From Akkermansiaceae bacterium UBA5020 (lineage in GTDB: Bacteria; Verrucomicrobiota; Verrucomicrobiia; Verrucomicrobiales; DEV007), in contig DGXY01000093.1 in the NCBI GenBank assembly GCA_002396885.1, positions 1 through 26,424 of the forward strand: DNA of 26,424 nucleotides, in the 5' to 3' direction. The notes beneath the pieces were generated by a model. That model saw nothing but the letters and a program-made list of their open reading frames with translations, did not search any database and had not been told where the DNA came from. Below, one piece after another: positions 23,153 to 26,424 of the stretch. The position numbers and the translations under genes were made by a program. Every line of letters begins with the position of its first letter. Positions within the stretch are counted from its first letter, which is position 1.

Positions 23153-24646
23153 ATGAGCCACTCCGAAACCGCCAGACATTTGCTGCTCCTGGTTTGGTTA
23201 GGCTCAACGCCGCTCTTCGCCGACGAGACGAAACCACCTCTCACCACCCGCACCGATCCGGCCGGAGTGCTTTTGAAGGGATGGTTCGAGGCCGGCGCGG
23301 CGGCGGGTCATGCGGGTGACTACTACGACAACCGCGACGGGGGGCACTCGCCGCTCGAGCTCGCCCGTTATCCGCAGTTGCGACCCCTGCTCTACCTCGA
23401 GAGCCAGCGGGAGCAGAAAAAGGATTATGGCCCACCCAGCGAAATCCGGCCCGAGACCGTCATCGGCAATGCCTCGCTCGCCAGCTCCGCCGTGGGCGGC
23501 GCGAGCATCCCGAGGCTCTTGTCTTCGACTCGCGAAGGGATGGCCTTTCTTGCCGGCCAATACCTCGCCAACCAGCTTTATATCTATCCCGAGCATCAGG
23601 ATCACGATCCCACCGGTGAGGGTTTGTCAGGTTATGGTGACCTCTATGCAACGAACACTCCCTACCTCCTCATTTCCCAGGGCTCGTCGGGATCGGACCA
23701 AACGCTCCTCAACGCCGTCGCCATGACGCTCGCTTCCTTCCCGCCCGCGGTGAAGGAGGAACTGCGACGGCAGAAATTGCTCATGCCCGTGGTCCAGCAG
23801 ATCCTGCGGAGTTCGCTGAAGTCGGTGAAGGGGCGCGAGGATTACCTGACCGCGGTGGCCCATCCTTCCGTCTTCGCTGCCGAAGCAATCGACGAGGAGA
23901 AAATGATGCGCACGGCCCAGGCCATGACCTTGAAAACCTTGCCTCCGCTTTTTCACCTCGAACTCGTTCGCGAATCGCCCGCCCCGCGCCCCGGGATCGA
24001 TTGTTTCGAGGGACCCGGCCGAGAATCAGAATCGCTCGCGGACCAAGGCATGGTGATCGCCCGCGTCTTTCGCGGCACGGCGCGCGAACGCGAGATCACT
24101 GTGCGGGTGGCGAGGGTGCAGGAATGGGCGGGCCGTCCGCTGCAGATCCACTGGCGGGTCCTGCGAGGCGACGCGGAAGCGGTGGCAATCACCCGCTCGG
24201 AGACCGCGCCCGAAGCGACGATCCGGGTGAAATGGACCGAGCCCGGCTGGCCCGTGCCAGGGTCTCCCGGGCTGAACTCACGCCGCATCGAGATCGGCGT
24301 CTTCGCGGACAATGGCGAGACCTATTCGCCGCCCTGTTTCGTCACCTTCTATTTCCTGCCCAACGAACAACGCCGCTACGACCAGCAGGACCGCATCCGC
24401 TCGGTCGATTACGGATACTCCGGAGCCTTCACCGACGTCACCCTGACCTCTTCGAAACCATGGCGGGATCTCTATCATTACGACAAAACATCCGGCACCC
24501 TCACCGGATGGACGCGCGAAGAGAAGGAGAAAGCCCCGCTCGAATTCGACGCCGAAGGGAGGCTCCTCCAGGATGGCAAGGCGCTGCCGGTGCGATACGA
24601 GAACGATCCGGCGACGCAGCGGCTTGTTTGGAAATCGGGCGAGTGA
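23153..24646 (+). CDS. Secreted protein of unknown function
   Basis: I do not recognise this 497-residue protein. Residues 1-24 look like a signal peptide (HLLLLVWLGSTPLFADE). The N-terminal half is helical and polar, with features such as DYYDNRDGGHSPLELARYPQ and GASIPRLLSSTREGMAF. The C-terminal half (about 300-420) alternates hydrophobic and polar residues as in Ig-like beta-sandwiches (ITVRVARVQEWAGRPLQIHW, RRIEIGVFADNGETYSPPCF). The only cysteines in the second half are C281-like (GIDCFEG) and C398-like (PPCFVTF), which could form a disulfide. It starts 13 bases after the nitroreductase stop. No catalytic motif stands out. Confidence 0.75.
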   Translation: MSHSETARHLLLLVWLGSTPLFADETKPPLTTRTDPAGVLLKGWFEAGAAAGHAGDYYDNRDGGHSPLELARYPQLRPLLYLESQREQKKDYGPPSEIRPETVIGNASLASSAVGGASIPRLLSSTREGMAFLAGQYLANQLYIYPEHQDHDPTGEGLSGYGDLYATNTPYLLISQGSSGSDQTLLNAVAMTLASFPPAVKEELRRQKLLMPVVQQILRSSLKSVKGREDYLTAVAHPSVFAAEAIDEEKMMRTAQAMTLKTLPPLFHLELVRESPAPRPGIDCFEGPGRESESLADQGMVIARVFRGTAREREITVRVARVQEWAGRPLQIHWRVLRGDAEAVAITRSETAPEATIRVKWTEPGWPVPGSPGLNSRRIEIGVFADNGETYSPPCFVTFYFLPNEQRRYDQQDRIRSVDYGYSGAFTDVTLTSSKPWRDLYHYDKTSGTLTGWTREEKEKAPLEFDAEGRLLQDGKALPVRYENDPATQRLVWKSGE

Positions 24647-24666
24647 GGAAGGTCGAGGAAAGAGAG

Positions 24667-24703
24667 TTGACTCCGCCACCAATAACTGTTCATTAAGACA
24701 GTT
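24667..24703 (+). promoter_or_regulatory. Possible promoter and 6-bp inverted repeat before the radical SAM gene
   Basis: TTGACT (24667-24672) resembles a -35 box, and CATTAA (24691-24696) lies 18 bases later as a poor -10. The -10-like sequence sits in the loop of an inverted repeat, AACTGT (24684-24689) and ACAGTT (24698-24703), which ends 3 bases before the ATG. An operator or a short leader hairpin would fit. If the promoter is real the transcript would be almost leaderless. Confidence 0.3.
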
Positions 24704-24706
24704 TTC

Positions 24707-25786
24707 ATGCCCATCCACCTTTCCCATCGCGGTCGCGGCACGGTCGAGAGTCCGCCGAACCGCTTCGAGCGCCTCTCGATCGATAGCGACGACGGCGCTT
24801 GGGAAGAGATCGCAAAGGTTGATCCCGATTTCGAACCCCGCCGCCTCCGCACCGAATTCCTGCGCGATGACACGAAGTCGCTCATCACCGCGAACGACAG
24901 TCCCGACATCAGTTTCACCCACAGCCTCAACCCCTATCGCGGTTGCGAACACGGCTGCGCCTACTGCTACGCGCGGCCCTATCACGAATACCTCGGCTAC
25001 AATGCGGGGATCGATTTCGAGACGCGGCTCCTCGTGAAGGAACGGGCGCCCGAGTTGCTCGAGGCGGAGCTCGCGAAAAAGTCGTGGGTGCCGAACTCGC
25101 TCGCGTGCAGCGGTATTACGGATTGTTATCAGCCGATCGAGCGGAAGCTGGAAATCACGCGAGGCTGCCTCGCCGTGCTCGCCGACTTCAGGCAGCCGGT
25201 CGGGCTCATCACGAAAAACGCCCTCGTCACCCGCGATCTCGATCATTTGCGGGATCTCGCCCAATACGGCGCGGTGAACGTGGTCCTCTCGCTCACGACC
25301 CTCGATGCCCCACTGGCCTCGGTGCTCGAGCCGAGGGCCTCGCGTCCGGCGGCGCGGCTCGAGGCGATGAAGACGCTCAGCGACGCGGGCATTCCCGTCG
25401 GGGTCTCGGTCGCGCCGATCATCCCCGGGCTGAACGATCACGAGATCCCCGCTCTGATGGAGGCGGCGGCGGCGCACGGGGCGACCTTCGCCTCAGGCAC
25501 TGTATTGCGTCTGCCCCATACGGTGAAGGATATCTTCTCCGCCTGGCTCGACCGTTTCGAACCCGGAAAAAAGGCGCTCATTCTCGGCCGGGTCGCGGAA
25601 CTGCGCGGCGGCAAGCTGAACGATGCGAACTTCGGCAGCCGCATGCGCGGGACCGGTCCGCTCGCGGATCAGATCGCCCGTCTCCTCGAGGTCGCGAAAC
25701 GCCGCGCCGGACTCGACCGTCCCAGAGAGGTTCTCTCGACCAGGGCGTTCCGGCGAAGACTGCCGGGACAGCTTGAGCTGTTCTGA
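24707..25786 (+). CDS. PA0069-family radical SAM protein
   Basis: This 359-residue radical SAM protein carries the cluster motif CEHGCAYC (C80, C84, C87) in NPYRGCEHGCAYCYARPYHEYLG, which is typical of the PA0069 family, distant relatives of spore photoproduct lyase. It would bind a 4Fe-4S cluster and S-adenosylmethionine to generate a radical. The substrate is unknown, and a DNA-repair role has been considered for relatives. Other matching segments are the AKKSWVPNSLACSGITDCYQ region near residue 135, ITKNALVTRDLD and SVAPIIPGLND, and the protein ends in a basic segment and QLELF. A short inverted repeat lies directly before the ATG. The gap to the previous gene is 60 bases and contains a promoter-like sequence, so it may be transcribed separately. 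Confidence 0.92.
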   Translation: MPIHLSHRGRGTVESPPNRFERLSIDSDDGAWEEIAKVDPDFEPRRLRTEFLRDDTKSLITANDSPDISFTHSLNPYRGCEHGCAYCYARPYHEYLGYNAGIDFETRLLVKERAPELLEAELAKKSWVPNSLACSGITDCYQPIERKLEITRGCLAVLADFRQPVGLITKNALVTRDLDHLRDLAQYGAVNVVLSLTTLDAPLASVLEPRASRPAARLEAMKTLSDAGIPVGVSVAPIIPGLNDHEIPALMEAAAAHGATFASGTVLRLPHTVKDIFSAWLDRFEPGKKALILGRVAELRGGKLNDANFGSRMRGTGPLADQIARLLEVAKRRAGLDRPREVLSTRAFRRRLPGQLELF

Positions 25787-25877
25787 AAACCAGCCCCGTT
25801 TGCACCCTTATCCGTCGGACTCGCTTTTCAGCGCTGTTCGAAGGAAGGCGTCGAAGAGGGCAAAGCCCCCGGCGAGT

Positions 25878-25900
25878 TCCGCCACGTGGGCCGTGGCGGA
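25878..25900. repeat. Compact GC-rich palindrome, possible REP-like element or terminator
   Basis: TCCGCCACG (25878-25886) and CGTGGCGGA (25892-25900) are exact reverse complements around a 5-base loop. No T tract follows, so a classical terminator is doubtful. It lies 92 bases after the radical SAM gene. Confidence 0.55.
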
Positions 25901-26093
25901 GGGCCGCGCTACGTTTCGCCACCCATTTCACCGCCAAAGCACGGGGCGGCCGCGAAAAGGAATGCGGCAGCTCCTTTCTCTACAAAACCGATCCGGAAAA
26001 GACGGACGAGTTGCCAAAACTCGATTTCGGCGGGGAATTCCCGGAAGAGCGCCTTGTGTGTCGAGAATAATCCCCGGTTTCCGGAATTCTGGG

Positions 26094-26124
26094 TTGCCTT
26101 CGGGCGGCTTTGAACCACTATACC
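26094..26124 (+). promoter_or_regulatory. Possible promoter of the EF-G gene
   Basis: TATACC (26119-26124) is a fair -10 box 40 bases before the EF-G ATG. The best -35 candidate is TTGCCT at 26094-26099, but the 19-base spacing is long, so confidence is low. Confidence 0.3.
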
Positions 26125-26164
26125 CGCTCGAAAAAAATTGGTTCATTCCCCACCCATCAGGCAG

Positions 26165-26424
26165 ATGACAGACCTCTCCAAATACAGAAACATCGGCATT
26201 TTCGCTCACGTCGATGCCGGCAAAACCACGACCACGGAGCGCATTCTCAAGCTCACGGGCAAAATTCACAAGCTCGGTGAAGTGCACGACGGTGCCGCCA
26301 CGACCGACTTCATGGAGCAGGAGCAAGAGCGCGGGATCACGATCCAATCGGCCGCGACGACCTGTTTCTGGGACGGCCACCGTTTCAACATCATCGATAC
26401 TCCCGGCCACGTCGACTTCACCAT
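26165..26424 (+). CDS. Elongation factor G, EF-G2-type paralog (5' part)
   Basis: The first 86 codons of a translational GTPase are present, and the gene runs off the right edge. The G1 loop is AHVDAGKTTTTE, switch I contains the conserved RGITIQSAATT and the G3 motif is DTPGH. These identify EF-G, which moves tRNA and mRNA through the ribosome. The spelling is closer to the second EF-G of gammaproteobacteria (IGIFAHVDAGKTTTTERILK, ATTDFMEQEQERGITIQ, TCFWDGHRFNIIDTPGH) than to the housekeeping enzyme in str operons, which usually reads ISAHIDAGKTT and AT.DWM. No rpsL or rpsG is upstream, which also fits a paralog outside the str operon. The start is the ATG at 26165. Confidence 0.93.
   Translation, partial: MTDLSKYRNIGIFAHVDAGKTTTTERILKLTGKIHKLGEVHDGAATTDFMEQEQERGITIQSAATTCFWDGHRFNIIDTPGHVDFT

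Larger units (their letters stand above)
25787..26164. other. Intergenic stretch before the EF-G gene
   Basis: No gene is recognised in these 378 bases on either strand. The stretch holds a 9-bp hairpin (25878-25900) and a promoter-like element near the EF-G start, both listed separately. The remainder shows no recognisable coding or RNA structure. Confidence 0.6.

Noticed and set aside
24278..25477. A 399-codon minus-strand open frame opposite the radical SAM gene
   Set aside because: It overlaps two supported plus-strand genes and shows no domain.

Overview
The window is GC-rich chromosomal DNA with strong G/C third-position bias, few clear Shine-Dalgarno sites, and gene families typical of the PVC superphylum. 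These include a DUF1549/DUF1553 cytochrome (PSD1) with a DUF1501 partner, a DUF5069 protein, a FGly sulfatase, two bactofilins and a squalene-hopene-cyclase-like protein. Together they suggest a free-living Verrucomicrobiota bacterium, probably Verrucomicrobiales. That assignment is inferred from gene families, since no rRNA is present. No tRNA, rRNA, CRISPR array or intact mobile element was seen.

Layout. At 1-320 there is a decayed PstS fragment. At 320-6698 (mostly minus) lie a secreted N-acetylmuramoyl-L-alanine amidase, a DUF1501 protein and a 1070-residue PSD1 cytochrome. The last two normally sit next to each other, but here a plus-strand gene for a secreted protein with two VHL-beta-like repeats separates them. 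At 6891-7982 is a secreted PepSY-like, proline-rich protein whose 3' end overlaps a convergent gene. At 7918-11301 (minus) is a tight three-gene operon: a BON-like lipoprotein, an alpha/alpha-barrel prenyltransferase-like protein and a class II terpene cyclase. At 11395-18614 (plus) come a disulfide oxidoreductase, a canonical bactofilin, a second bactofilin fused to two zinc ribbons, quinolinate synthase NadA, a DUF5069 protein and a translationally coupled secreted TPR protein. At 18615-19047 there are remains of an IS30-like transposase and a DUF433 antitoxin. At 19048-21529 a sulfatase and a Tat-exported metallophosphatase are divergent. At 21541-21633 a hexamer repeat runs into a perfect 27-bp hairpin. 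At 21647-26424 (plus) are a CvfB-like S1 protein, a nitroreductase, an unknown secreted protein, a PA0069-type radical SAM protein and the start of an EF-G2-type elongation factor.

Themes. Many products act at or outside the cell envelope: amidase, PSD1/DUF1501, VHL-like, PepSY-like, BON lipoprotein, TPR protein, sulfatase and metallophosphatase. The least described features are the terpene cyclase/BON lipoprotein operon, the zinc-ribbon bactofilin, the tandem VHL-like protein, and a set of short pyrimidine-rich tandem repeats with 8-, 7- and 6-base units. One of these repeats lies inside the cyclase coding sequence and another leads into the long hairpin.
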